From Pristionchus mayeri (lineage: Eukaryota > Nematoda > Chromadorea > Rhabditida > Neodiplogasteridae), in assembly GCA_036245805.1 (NCBI GenBank), contig BTRK01000003.1:31141215-31205214 (forward strand): DNA of 64,000 bases. The letters run 5' to 3'. Positions 10,897 to 22,031 of the stretch are shown in pieces. Position numbers and translations under genes: made by a program. The notes beneath the pieces were generated by a model, which did no database searches, was not told the origin of the DNA, and saw only the letters and a list, made by a program, of their open reading frames with translations. The number at the start of each line of letters is the position of its first letter. Positions within the stretch are counted from its first letter, which is position 1.

Positions 10897-12894
10897 TCAA
10901 GCATCAAGCTCAAGAAGATTAGAATCAAGGGAGACTTGGACAGGGTGCTCCTCCTCCATACACATTATGTCCGCGAGCCATTCAACGATGTCAATCTCAT
11001 CGTTCTGGAAGGAACAATGACTAATGAGTACGTATTCAGAAGCTCTTTTGAAACCGATTAAAATTGAACAACCGAATCTCCAAATGTGATTACTATCTAG
11101 CTTATGAAAATACGAAAAAAATCAGCGCATTGGATGTAATTCTACATTCTGTACAAATACGTTTGGAAAAGCTATGCTAAATTTATGTTTACGAACCATG
11201 GATCGAATGATGAAGGGATGATTGAGAAGAGTATTGTACGGTGGTCTGTCATTCAAATCTTTCTGTAGAAGTAACGAAACGAAGTCAACAAATTCCTCTG
11301 AGAATCCCTGTAATCGGTACAATTTGAGCAAGCCCGTGATTTACTATACTTCTTACGATGATCACTCATATGAAAACTATCTAACCTCATCAAGATTTAT
11401 CACTGGCGGTTCATCTTGCATAATTTCTGAGTAAAGTTCGAACAGCTTGATTTTGTCGGCATATCTGATTAGAGCTGTTGTTTGATTTATGCATCAATAC
11501 TCACGGATATTTGCCACGGGCTAATTCAACCATGGTGATGCCGAGGCTCCACAAATTATTACGAATATCTTCGTTGAGGTGAGCCTGTAACAATAGGTAT
11601 ATCAGAATAAACGAATCTGCGAAAAATTTGCCTTTAATTGTTGGGATACGATGTAAAAAAAGTTTGTTGAGGTAAGAATGTATCTTCAATTTCTCACGTA
11701 AGATCCCATCCTCTCCGGAGCCGTGTAGGGCCGTTCCGGCGAGCGATCCTGCAAATATTGAAATTATTCATACTTGTATATTTATTACGATGAGGGGCTA
11801 CTTACATTGATACTCCAGCAATTAAAGAATGATTATTTAAAATACATTCTTCAGTAACTTCACACAGGACTAACCATTTCGTGTTTTAACTTCTGATAGA
11901 GTCCGAAATCGCAAATTTTGACGGTTCCATTCCAGTCAAAGAGGATGTTCGACGGTTTCACGTTGCCATCGATTATGTTCTTAGTGAAATAATGATTTAA
12001 TTGAAATGAAAATGAATATTCGTACGTGTCGTGCATACTTCTCGACTGATTCGAAAATATATAAGGAAATTGGAAGGATACGTTCATACATAGGGTAGAA
12101 TAAAGTAGACAATAATAATTGCAATTTATCACCATTAGAAGATCGCTCACATGTTTATCTCTGAGGTAGTCTAGAGCAGTGATTACTGAGCCCGCGATCT
12201 TCCCAATTATTCCCTCTGGCACTGGGGCATTTCTACTTCGTCTTAGCAGCCTATCGAGAGAGGGTCCCGTCACTTCCATGCATAACAACACGACTGGATC
12301 TGTTCCCTAATAAAAAAAGGTAAGATTAGCTTAGGAATCACAATTGTATTGATTATATTATCTAGATATTTTTAAAAATATTATTACCATGTATTATTTG
12401 AAATATCAAATCGAAAAAAGCTGCACATACTTCTACATTTGTGCATTCGGATGTCCTGAGACATCCAAATGTACGGACGATATTGGGGCACTCGGAGGAT
12501 TTGGAAATCTCGTCAAGTTGCATTTCGAATGGTCTCATCTCCTTTTTGGCGTCCGTGGTCTTGAATCGAATTTCCTGGATATAGTTAATGACTTTGAGAA
12601 GTATAAAGATATAATATTGTCATCTTGAAAATAGTCACTAAAATGTTGCGGGATCACATTTACCTTAACAGCCATCAATTGTCGATTGTACATATACTTC
12701 GACATTGGGAAGTTTACGCTGCTATGGTCGATATCGCTGATGAATTTGAGATCTTCCACATTTACGGGAATCTGTAATGAATTTATTGCGCTCCTATTCA
12801 ATCCACTAATCAATCCCTTATCAGCAAGGCTCTGGAAACGAGCATCGCGATAGACATGCGCCCCTCTGAGCCCACTGACAGTTTTAATAGACAT
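10897..12894 (-). CDS. MAP2K-like pseudokinase, about 354 aa
   Basis: Exons (minus): 12664-12894, 12431-12574, 12151-12306, 11875-11979, 11698-11748, 11505-11584, 11386-11464, 11197-11307 and 10897-11004; phases agree. The order of motifs is that of a MAPK kinase: MAVK (Lys77), CPNIVRTFG, CMEVTGPSLDRLL, the catalytic loop, KICDFG (201-203), YTAPERM, LWSLGITMVELARGKYP and a C-lobe ending HPFI. The catalytic loop, normally HRDVKPSN, reads DGNVKPSN: Asn183 replaces the proton-acceptor Asp. The Gly-rich loop is also lost (SDIDHSSVNF), the S/T activation sites are absent (YQKLKHEM) and the subdomain IX Asp is Asn. The frame is intact, so a scaffold or regulatory pseudokinase is likelier than a dead gene. 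The donor at 11196 (GTTCGT) is non-standard, but the same hexamer fits other genes here. Confidence 0.8.
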
Positions 12895-13084
12895 TTTAGA
12901 GCCCACTGACAGTTTTAATAGACATTTTGGAGCCCACTGACAGTTTTAATAGACATTTTAGAGCCCACTGACAGTTTTAATAGACATTTTGGAGCCCACT
13001 GACAGTTTTAATAGACATTTTAGAGCCCACTGACAGTTTTAATAGACATTTTAGAGCCCACTGACAGTTTTAATAGACATTTTA
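12868..13084. repeat. 31-bp minisatellite (7 units) seeded by the kinase start codon
   Basis: Units start at 12868, 12899, 12930, 12961, 12992, 13023 and 13054. Read on the minus strand each unit contains ATGTCTATTAAAACTGTCAG; the unit nearest the gene supplies the actual start and first nine codons (MSIKTVSGL). The others lie upstream as a ladder of decoy ATGs, each followed by a stop (TAA within 9 or 13 codons). Units differ only at TCTAAAA versus TCCAAAA. Confidence 0.9.
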
Positions 13085-13162
13085 TATATTTTCTCGCCGG
13101 AAATCGCATTATTAATGACTAGAACAAATAATGCGGAATCGAAAAGCGCCCTTGAATAGGCC

Positions 13163-13405
13163 CTTAAAGGAGGAGCAAACTCAAAATCCAATGTTTGAAG
13201 CTATCATATGCACTGCCTAGAGCTCCACAACGACAAGAAGCTCCGAAATTTTCACATTGATATCTCCATTCCGAACATAGTTATAGCTAGTTGGCTGGTA
13301 GCCAGATCAGGGAAGGGGGCGAGATAGCACGCGACTTGAAGAGAGTGCGTCCCTAGGTAAAACATATTTCAACCGGGCGCGCGTTTGCATTTACTCCTCC
13401 TTTAA
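13163..13405. mobile_element. TTAA-type MITE
   Basis: Terminal inverted repeats TAAAGGAGGAGCAAA and TAAAGGAGGAGTAAA, with TTAA at both edges. No coding capacity. The right end (CATATTTCAACCGGGCG...CTCCTCCTTTAAA) recurs at 43430-43477, and part of the left half recurs at 38751-38860. Confidence 0.65.
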
Positions 13406-13574
13406 ACTCTTTAATGCAATATATTGAAGTCGGCTTGAAAGCCATCTTATCATCATTAATGTTTACCTCTTCTCCATCGATTCTGAGAATGTTCTCGCGA
13501 AATCGAACCTTCTTTCCTTTCTCCGTCATGCTAAATAGACAATACATGTACAATAGACAATTAATAGAGAACAG
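13402..13574 (-). repeat. 173-bp direct repeat, copy 1 (contains a short ORF start)
   Basis: Apparently identical to 14694-14866. On the minus strand it encodes MTEKGKKVRFRENILRID... for about 42 codons, then diverges: copy 1 reads on into the MITE, copy 2 into intronic sequence. Identity suggests a recent duplication. The left edge coincides with the TTAA at the MITE boundary. Confidence 0.8.
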
Positions 13575-13817
13575 AAAATAAAACTGTGCGTTGACAACTG
13601 AGCAAATGCCACTGCTCACTGAAGGATCAGAGAGCTAACGTCAATGAGACGACGCGATAAGACGTGGCCTGACGATCCGGCTCATTCTCTTATCAGCTAT
13701 AATCTTTCTTTGAATGCACTCGGCAAAACGTTTTCCCATCATAACACAACTAGAAATCACTCGATTACCACGGTCATTCTCTCACTTCTAATGAATCAAA
13801 CAGATAGATGATAACAC

Positions 13818-13981
13818 AATTAGGCACTTCTTTGATATTTGGTGCACCCCCTCCCACCCCTTATCATTTCTCATTCGCTCCCATCACAGAGGGGTTGTGC
13901 GACCGAAAATCAAGAAATGACACCTAGAAATGAGTGTGTAGAGAAGAAAAAGGGGGGTGGGCCAATTATCAAAGAAGTGCC
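13818..13981. repeat. Short hairpin, MITE-like
   Basis: Arms GGCACTTCTTTGAT (left) and ATCAAAGAAGTGCC (right) bracket C-rich and G-rich inner stems (CACCCCCTCCCACCCC / GGGGGGTGGG). Near-identical flanks (AATGAATCAAACAGATAGA and AATGAATCAAACAAATAGA) lie outside. No gene seen in 13575-14160. Confidence 0.6.
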
Positions 13982-14162
13982 CACAATTATGTATGTATTT
14001 TGTTGATCTTTCTAATGAATCAAACAAATAGAGGATAACTCAATTATTTATGTATTTTGGTGATCGTTGTGCATTTCATGAACAAAATCAGTTTATTGTC
14101 GTTAGATCGGTTTCGGTTTTTCCATTGCGAGGTATTCGTTCTAATCACATTGAGTGATATTT

Positions 14163-17149
14163 CTACTTCGTAGTTGAGGGAATAGTTGGAGCCGTCTCCC
14201 TGTCTGTTGCACCTAAGACGAACGACCATTAGGAAATTTCAAACAATTTAGGTGAAAATTTCGAAATTTCACTCTACAATTGGTCATTAACGACCAATCG
14301 ATAATCCATAGTTACAGTACCCTTTTCGGTTCCTCGATCGGTGTAGAGTCCTCCAATATTCGTAGTGCCCGTTCCCTCTCTCGGCACATCTTCAGTCTTG
14401 AGGCCCTCGAAGTCCGTCTGAGCAGTGTATTCTTGCACTGAAATGTAACCGTGATTCAACATTATATATTTTTATATATTTTTTAAATTAAATTTTTGCA
14501 TGTTTTATTTTTTAAAACGACGAAATAATCAATAATCTCACTCGGATGGCTACTGTGGAATCCCTCTGGAGTCTTCGGTTCCTCAGGCCACGCCCAATCA
14601 TCGCGCAGATTTCGCACTTTGATGCCCAGCACTTCTAAAACAATCGGATTGTTCCTGAATCCTTTAGGTTCGGATTAGAGTTCCCCCGATTGGTTAAACT
14701 CTTTAATGCAATATATTGAAGTCGGCTTGAAAGCCATCTTATCATCATTAATGTTTACCTCTTCTCCATCGATTCTGAGAATGTTCTCGCGAAATCGAAC
14801 CTTCTTTCCTTTCTCCGTCATGCTAAATAGACAATACATGTACAATAGACAATTAATAGAGAACAGTCCAGGGCTGTGATTTTATATTTCACCCGAAACA
14901 CATTCCAACAAAACATATCAAAATGAGATTGAGTGAAAATTCATTACTCCATTTCATTGGTTTTCAAATATGTTTCAAATTACCACCATTATGCTCAGCC
15001 CACTGGGCAAACAAAGGATTCGGCCCAACTGGGCGTCGTTCAGTTTTGCGCCCAATTGGGCCAGTTGACCGCTCAGAGAAAGCCTGATTGGGCGGAATGG
15101 CCCAATCTGGGGAACTCTAGTTCGGATTGTCCATTTTCGCACCTTTCGATGCTCTCTGCTGAATTTGTCGTTGTCGTCTACGGTAGAGGAAGAAACCACC
15201 GACCTAGAAATGCATTTAATTATTTTATTTAATTTAGGTATTCTTTATTTGGACAACATCCCAGACGAAAAGTCACCGTTAACCTAAATCATGCCATAGT
15301 GGTTTAGGGCGCTGTAAATTTGATCCTATGGTATAGTTAGTTCGAGTCCTCTGCAAAATCTTTTTCCAAGATTGTGCATTTTTTTTGCATATTATTGGGT
15401 ACTCTCTCGAAGCTTGGAAAAAAGCTATTGTTCATGTTGGGATTCGACCACCACTCCTTCGGATCTACCATAGGAAGGCACCATGGTGGTAGATTTGTCA
15501 TCTGTGGACAACATAAAGTACACTTACACCAGCTGCGATCAAAATCGCGACTCCTCCGCCCAATCCACCAATAAGCCAATAAAGACGAGCAGTGGCTAAC
15601 GCTGAAAAAATGCATAAATAATTGAAAAAAATGTATAACCAACATGGCATTTCAGAAGAGCAATGCAATTCAATCGAGAAATTGATGTCGTTGATTCCTG
15701 AAATTGTATTATTTAGAAGAATCGTGATTGATAACTCTCACCCCCTTCCCACTTCGCTTTCCAATCTCCTTTCTCACACGTCACTTCTCTAATTTCCTTC
15801 CATCGCCGAGTATATCCGGCGTCCTCGAGGCGGTGGAACCTGAGATTGATCTTTGATCTCTGAGTTCGAAACAGCTTCTTCATTTGGGACAGATTATTGC
15901 GCACCACAGCTTCGAGGGACAGTGTATCGTCTTGTTCTTGAAGCGCATCTGAACGATGAGATATTATTCAAAACAATTTTTTTAAACAACCTCCGGGCAG
16001 CCATCGAAACACTTGATTTCTTCTTTTTCGCACGGCGCTCCAAATATTGTATTTAGAATTTAAAATTGTGTTTATCTTACTCAGTGCTTCCAGTTGTTCT
16101 GTGAATTTATTGCCGGTCAACGTCTTGAACTTTTTCCCATTCATAGCGTATACGACCTCGGAATCGAATAGATTGATCAATTTCTGAATAACCTTTTTCA
16201 AAATCTTCAAGAAGTACTTTCGCCAACCTTTCCTCCAGCCTCGATATCGAACGAGAAAGTTGTGAACTTGATACCATTCGATATAAATGAGCCCTCATTA
16301 ACAGTCAATGAATGAAGAGAAATATGCTCTAGAATCATATCTTAGATATTTTCATATACCAATTCTCACGTTCTTTCTCCTTATCTTCCCATACAAACTG
16401 CAGCATTGAATCATTCAACAGCATTAAATCAGCACTGCCAAAGTTGAATCTGAAAATTTTTCTTAAAAGCATCACAGTTGATATCTTACCCGACGCCTGA
16501 CATATCACTCTGAAATGTTGCATTCACTCTCCATTTCTTTAGATTGGAGAGCCTTAAATTAAATCTTTATGCGCACTGTGGTAGATCCATGCACTCATCC
16601 AGAAACCCAGCCAATTCAATCACTCTCAATTCATGGAGATGAACACAATGGGAAAATACACATAATGGAAAAAAGAATGGCCTATGAATGACCGGTCGGG
16701 CTTCAGGAGAACTGCCTAAAAACTTACCGGATATCGAGTCTCGCGTAGACGTCTTTAGTGTATGGCATCGTACTGCACGCGGCCACATCTACCCACAAGA
16801 AAACTAGAAGAGTACATTTACATTTTTTGGCTATTGCGAATCATCTTGTTGTCATTCACGGCTTATATTTTCCTCACCCGAACTCTTTCTGTTCCATCCT
16901 GAGTCAGTGCACTCAACACCACCGGCTATGAGACACACCTACAACAAACATACGAAAGATCATAGATCACTTAGACCACAATTCAAAGGAGAGAAGGAAA
17001 ACTCACACAGCCTTCCGGACATGGCTCGATTGTCTTGGATTCAGTCGAAGCGAGAGGTGAGAGAAGAAGAAAAACGAGCACGAAACTAAAGATCAAAGAT
17101 AAATAATTGAAGGAAATTAATGAAAAATTACGTGAGCAATGGACGCATC
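14163..17149 (-). CDS. Type I membrane receptor-like protein, 400 aa, intact (family member)
   Basis: Seventeen exons (minus): 17133-17149, 17007-17085, 16878-16938, 16728-16788, 16490-16552, 16370-16449, 16228-16328, 16081-16183, 15991-16037, 15905-15948, 15742-15839, 15644-15697, 15528-15601, 15143-15203, 14542-14634, 14321-14437 and 14163-14212; 1,203 nt, no stop. Order: 17-nt start exon, signal peptide (FVLVFLLLSPLA), EPCPEGC, VCLIAGG, KKWRVNATF, FNFGSADLML, FSFDIEAGG, QKLINLF, TPCEKEE, one four-Cys module (CPSKLW; VTCEKGDWKAKW), a transmembrane helix (WLIGGLGGGVAILIAAG), the basic stop YRRRQRQ and a tail with TDFEGLKTE. The Cys module has the same exon sizes (44 and 98 nt) as the second module of the 15-4201 gene. 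Function unknown; cell-surface role inferred. Confidence 0.8.
14694..14866 (-). repeat. 173-bp direct repeat, copy 2
   Basis: Second copy of 13402-13574, here inside an intron of the receptor gene at 14163-17149. TTAA begins the unit in both places. Confidence 0.8.
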
Positions 17150-18164
17150 AACAACTCGCGAGCAGAGGAAGAGGAGTGAATGGAGGGAGGAGAGAGGAGG
17201 AGAGGGGAGGGGACAGAGAGAGAGGTCATTGAAATCGTTAATTAATATTTTATTGGTTTCTCGATCGAAAGTTCAAATGTTAGTACATTTCTCTCACGTA
17301 TGCAACTCTCGTAGGCGAATTCGAAGCTATTCCGACTATTGCTAGTCATGCAATTGAGAGATTGACAAAAATCGGGAGAGATGTAATGTCCCCAGCCAAA
17401 CATTTAGTGGTGCCCAGTGTGAGCATTGGGAGAGGCTCGTGAGGCCGAGGGAGATACGGAAAAAAGTTCCAGTAAATATAAAGTAAACATAATGTTTACA
17501 TTAGAAGGGGTGAAAGTGAACTTGTGAACGGGAATTCCCTATTTAACCCCATATGCATGCTCTAAACACGAGACATGCACCGGGAGAGAGAATGAATGAG
17601 TTCAATTATGAGGAAACTCGAAGAATCGTTTTTACTCCCATTAGCACCGGGTATTGTTTAAAATGCGGAAGGAACTTCTCAATTCCACTTCACTTTCGCC
17701 TCTCAAGTGCTCATTACACTTGGTATTCTCTTATTGAAGAAAAATAATGAGGATAATCCTGGCGTTTGGTGAGGAGTCGTTTAACATCGACTTTCCCGCC
17801 AACTTAGGGCACGCTTCGTGCCCATCTCCGTTCTTTACAACATTAGTGGAATTAGTGAAAGGAGACGATGAGGAGAAACCGTGGGTGTGCTATCAACGGC
17901 GTACGCGCAGAGTTTTTCTGAGCGTGGAAGGCATACGCTCTGTAAGACGGAAACGGCATAATCGATTTGAATGCTGTTGCAATCAATTGATCGTTGGTGT
18001 TCTCGTTTGAAGGGAACGGTTATCCTTTCACTTTTCCTCGCGGCAAGAGGTATGAAAAAACGCAACAAAAACGTGTAAGAAGCGGTTGGATGAGAGATAA
18101 GAGGCGGATCACTGCTAAGATATGCGTATAAATACCTCGAAGATTGCCTTTGATCTCCGACACG
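17150..18164. other. Intergenic region between divergent genes
   Basis: Lies between the receptor start (17149, minus) and the small secreted gene (18165, plus), so it probably carries both promoters. It contains GAGGCTCGTGAGGCCGAGGG at 17427, related to the repeat at 44.45-44.73 kb. TATAAAT occurs at 18127, about 40 bp upstream of the 18165 start, and could be a TATA box. No further exon seen. Confidence 0.45.
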
Positions 18165-18874
18165 ATGCTCCTACTCTCTATCCTTCTTGTCATTCCTCAC
18201 GTAGTCAGTGGATGTCTTCCGATGAAGATACACGGAGGAGGAATCCCGGTAACTCCAGGTCCTACCAAAAGCAAGTTTAACAAGGTATCTTATCCTTTCA
18301 CACTGTTCCTCTTTTCCTATCTCTCTCCCTGTATTTCACTCCCTTTCTTTTCCCAGCTCAATTTATCTATCGCAATTTTCTAATCAAGAAGAGTGCGTTA
18401 TTCCAAGAGAGTAAGTCATCCACATTTCACAGTTCGCTTTCATAGGATCGAAAGCGCTAGGCGCTCTCCCTTCATAGCTATGTCTTCCTCTCTCCACTCT
18501 TTCCCTCACGTTTCTCCCGTTCTCTTCATTCTTCAGTGACTCGCTGTTCAGGCTGCACACCTTTTCCATACGATGACGCAGCCTGTAAAAAACTCGTGAC
18601 CAAGAACGGCGGCGATTTCAAATGCGAGAGGCCAACAATCGTGAACAATTCGCTCGCATTCAGCACAGCAATCAGCACAGCACCTTGTCATGGTATGATT
18701 TGGATTCATAAATAATCAAGTGAAATCAATGATACTCCGCTCTCAACAGTGCATTACATGGAATTAGTGCGTTCTTCGAATCGAAGTAATCCTAGAGAAA
18801 TGTGTTTGGGAGTCCCATCGAGTCCAAAAATTGTGGCTAGCGCGATCTCATTAGCAGTTTGCCTTCTATTTTAA
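18165..18874 (+). CDS. Small secreted Cys-rich protein, 140 aa, GPI-anchor candidate
   Basis: Four exons: 18165-18284, 18389-18410, 18537-18692 and 18750-18874; 423 nt, phases agree. Signal peptide MLLLSILLVIPHVVSG, a short Pro/Lys linker, then a Cys-rich core (TRCSGCTPFPYDDAACKK... ending APCH) and a hydrophobic end (VASAISLAVCLLF) right at the stop, preceded by small residues (GVPSSP). That end looks like a GPI-attachment signal. The C-x-x-C-[T]-P start resembles nematode C6/DUF281-like extracellular domains; I cannot confirm this. Function unknown. Confidence 0.65.
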
Positions 18875-18989
18875 TACATGAACTCCATCTAATAGTATTT
18901 TTATCCTTCAACGTAGTTGTTTTGACAGTGAAACTCCAATAATTGGAGTTCAATAAATTTCCAAAGAAGATAATTGTAACCAAGTAATG

Positions 18990-19150
18990 ATTTCTTTCAG
19001 CACAATCTTTCGACCACGAGATCCGGGCGTGTTTTTAAGTTAACATGCAACCCCGACAGCAATCAATGGATGTATGCATCAGGCAACGGCCAGCTGATGC
19101 AGTTACCAATTTGGGCCGAATCGGTTGGATGTACTGATAAGTCATCCTAA
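18990..19150 (+). other. Exon-like reading frame, out of phase with the preceding gene
   Basis: After a TTTCAG at 19001 a frame reads HNLSTTRSG, then VFKLTCNPDSNQWMY, and stops near 19150. The L-T-C-x(5)-Q-W pattern resembles the end of Cys-rich modules in this window. It does not join in phase to 18537-18692, so it is probably a relic or belongs to another isoform. Confidence 0.3.
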
Positions 19151-19406
19151 AGTACTACTTTTCGTCATAACATTACTGATATTTATGTATTATAGTTCGG
19201 TTCACGTGTTTTTTCTTTGCTGTTGTATGCTAAGTAATTCATAAAACAACGTCCCTGACATACGGTTAAACAACATCCAATCTTGTCTAATTTCTCAAGG
19301 CACAACACTTCACTTTGCTTTATCACAAGAAGATCATGATAATAGTAATCATGACAACATTACTAACTGTACCATTGGCACACGAATGTGCAATCTTCCT
19401 GGATAA

Positions 19407-22031
19407 TTACGCGCAATATCCCCAAGTGTTCTCGAAGACGTTGAATGATTCGGTGTGCTCGGTGGATCCGCCATCATAATAGCGGACCAGTGAGGTCTTG
19501 TTGTGAAGAAGGAAGTGCACTTCGCAATTCCGATACACATTGGTGCTCACGACCTGCAATTATTTCCTTTAAATATTGAAAAGATCGTACAGTTTACATT
19601 TCCGGCGATTCCCATCATCGAAGTGAAATCCTTCGCCTCCTCCATATCGAGCATCGAACTGCCAGAAAGCACCGCCAGAGTATCATATCCGATCGTGACG
19701 GATCCGGACTCTTTGAGAGACTCTGCAAATATATCACGGGTATCACCAGTCAGTGGAGGCTTGTGGGAACAATTTCCAACTTTTATTTTTTGTTTGCCTT
19801 CATATTATAGTGGTAGCATACACTAGAGCCAACTTCTCGAAAAATCTAGGCCACACGTCCCAGAGCCGGCTTTTAGGAATTTTCAGGTTTTGCTCCCGGC
19901 TATACTGTATCTCAGCTCCCAGACGAGCTAGAGACTTGGCAAGGTGCTCAAAATGATCGGAAAAATATAATAAAAAACTTTCATGTTATGAACTAAGCGA
20001 TATAAGCAACGCTCGCCAAGTTATGCTCTATAAAGTAGATTTTGATCGAGATAAAAAATCGTAGCTTTTTCGAGAGTATGCGTTTCAAGCAATTTTATTG
20101 CCAAATATAGTAGGTCGAGTTCATACACGACTATAAAAAAAAACACAAGTCGATTTCTGTGATAGGCCTTTTTGGCAATATGCATTTGAATGCTCCAAAG
20201 TGACGTTGGCCATAAAAAGATGTTCGTTACCCTGCTTTGTTTTGCCCATTACTTAATACCTATTACTATATTTCAACATTTCTGTAATGGAGACTTCGAT
20301 AACGTCGAAAAAATAAGAGATTTCACAACTTCTGAAAATTCGATTTTGAGACCTCAGTTTTCATCAAATTTACGGCTATCCAAGTCAGAAATTTGACAAC
20401 AGCTACTATCAACGCTGGGTGGAACCTACAGCAGGCTTCGACTTGAATTGATTTCTATGAAAAGAACTTCTATATGCGCTCTAAAAGTTATTATATTTTG
20501 CTTCGAAGATGCTCGTTCGAAAGGGAATTTTCAGAACAATTAATTTTTTTGATGTTCAGAATATGAAATTTAGTACGGTTCAAGTATATTTCTCAATTGT
20601 TGGTAACAATGTATGGTTAAATCAACATTAGAACTTACTAGCTTTGAGATACGTAAATTTGGTAAAAAATGGGGTCTCAAAAATCGAATTTTCAGAAGTT
20701 GTGAAATCTCTTATTTTTTCGACGTTATCGAAGTCTCCTATTACAGAAATGTTGACATATAGTAATAGTCATTAAATAATGGGCAAAACAAAGCAGGGTA
20801 ACGCACATCTTTTTATGGCCAACGTCACTTTGGAGCATTCAAATGCATATTGCCAAAAAGGCCTATCACAGAAATCGACTTGTGTATTTTTTATATTCGT
20901 GTATGAACTCGACCTACTATATTTGGCAATAAAATTGCTTGAAACGCATACTCTCGAAAAAGCTACGATTTTTTATCTCGATCAAAATCTGCTTTATAGA
21001 GCATAACTTGGCGAGTGTTGGTTATACCGCTTAGGTCATAACATAAAAGTTTACCACTATAATATGAAGGCAAACAAAAAATAAAAGTTGGAAATTGTTC
21101 CCGAGGGGTCGTTTTTTCCTCCACTGACTGATACACGTCCACAATCCCCGCCTCCACACAAGAGCATGCTCAGAAACTTGATACATTTCTGAAACATATC
21201 CCCCTCCCGGATTTGAGTCTGAAACTCATCAGTTTCTCTCCTGAATTGTGCGAGGTGCCGTCCACAATCCCCGCCTCCACTCAAGAGCATGCTCAGAAAC
21301 TTGATACATTTCTGAAACATATCCCCCTCCCGAATTTGAGTCTGAAACTCATCAGTTTCTCTCCTGAATTGTGAATCGACTGAATTGTGACTGACACTGA
21401 CTGATGATGATACACGTGATATATGTGGTTACGATTCTTGAAATATTCATTACCTGAGCAAGTGCCTTTCTTGTAAACTCGAGTCGGCTTGGCGCACATG
21501 AAGCGCTCTTTTCCAAAATCCCTTTCCTTGCCCAAATAAGAACACTGCACGTGATCACCAAATCGCTCTATTGTGTATGCTAGACACTGTAAGGCATATA
21601 TAAGCTGTGTTTGGATTATGTTTAGGCAGTAACTAAGTAATCGGCTCGTACTGTTCACACAAAGAATCTATATTTGAAGGAAAATATATTTCGAAGTATA
21701 ACTGCGAACGCTCACCTCGGGATTCTCTGCAGCCGTGGTCGCACACAAGTTGGTGCTCTGCTGCAAGATTCTGGCCCAGAAGCACGCGTCCCTCAGGAAT
21801 GAAACCGGGCGAGTAGCAGAAACTCGAGAGAGCGACCTGAAACAAGGAGCAATTTATGCGTGCTATCGATCCTATTATGTAATCTCATCGAGAAATATTG
21901 TTGTGTTATTAAGGGAAGAGAGAGCGTCTGAGAAATCAAGAAATCAAGGACAGAATCACTATGTGTGATGTAATTCAGAATATACTTACCTCACTGCAAG
22001 TAATGAGCGATAAGATGACGAAAGACTGCAT
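19407..22031 (-). CDS. Secreted Cys-rich protein, 263 aa, with in-frame exon duplication
   Basis: Six exons (minus): 21990-22031, 21716-21836, 21454-21567, 21137-21379, 19598-19722 and 19407-19553; 792 nt, phases agree. N-terminus MQSFVILSLITCSEVALSSF is a signal peptide; no other membrane segment. Exon 2 has VCDHGCRES, exon 3 VQCSYLGKE...FMCAKPT. Exon 4 holds two copies of a 41-residue unit (FRRETDEFQTQIREGDMFQK then CIKFLSMLL), created by a 123-bp tandem duplication that keeps the frame. Intron 4 is a 1.4-kb palindromic element (19743-21136). The last exon ends TWGYCA. I recognise no domain; a secreted role is inferred. Confidence 0.65.
19743..21136. repeat. Long palindrome (fold-back element) forming an intron
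   Basis: Left arm 19743-20387 pairs with right arm 20640-21136 around a loop of about 250 bp; the left arm has about 160 bp (19815-19977) missing from the right. Outer ends read CGGGTATCACCAGTCAGTGG and, on the other strand, CGTGTATCAGTCAGTGGAGG. The missing segment is related to 31755-31915 (AGCCGGCTTT...). No coding capacity seen. Confidence 0.85.
21137..21373. repeat. 123-bp tandem duplication inside exon 4
   Basis: Copies start at 21137 and 21260 with very few differences over about 112 bp. The offset, 123 bp, is 41 codons, so the reading frame is kept. Confidence 0.85.

Noticed and set aside
12868..13084. CRISPR-like array of regular 31-bp units
   Set aside because: Units are contiguous with no spacers, the host is eukaryotic, and the unit is explained by the kinase start region.
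14990..15115. Repeated CCCA[AC][CT]TGGGC palindromes as a regulatory array
   Set aside because: Short, irregular and intronic; probably a transposon fragment, not enough to call.
19501..19956. Plus-strand frames opposite the secreted Cys-rich gene
   Set aside because: Antisense to exons with consistent phases; amino-acid use is not protein-like.
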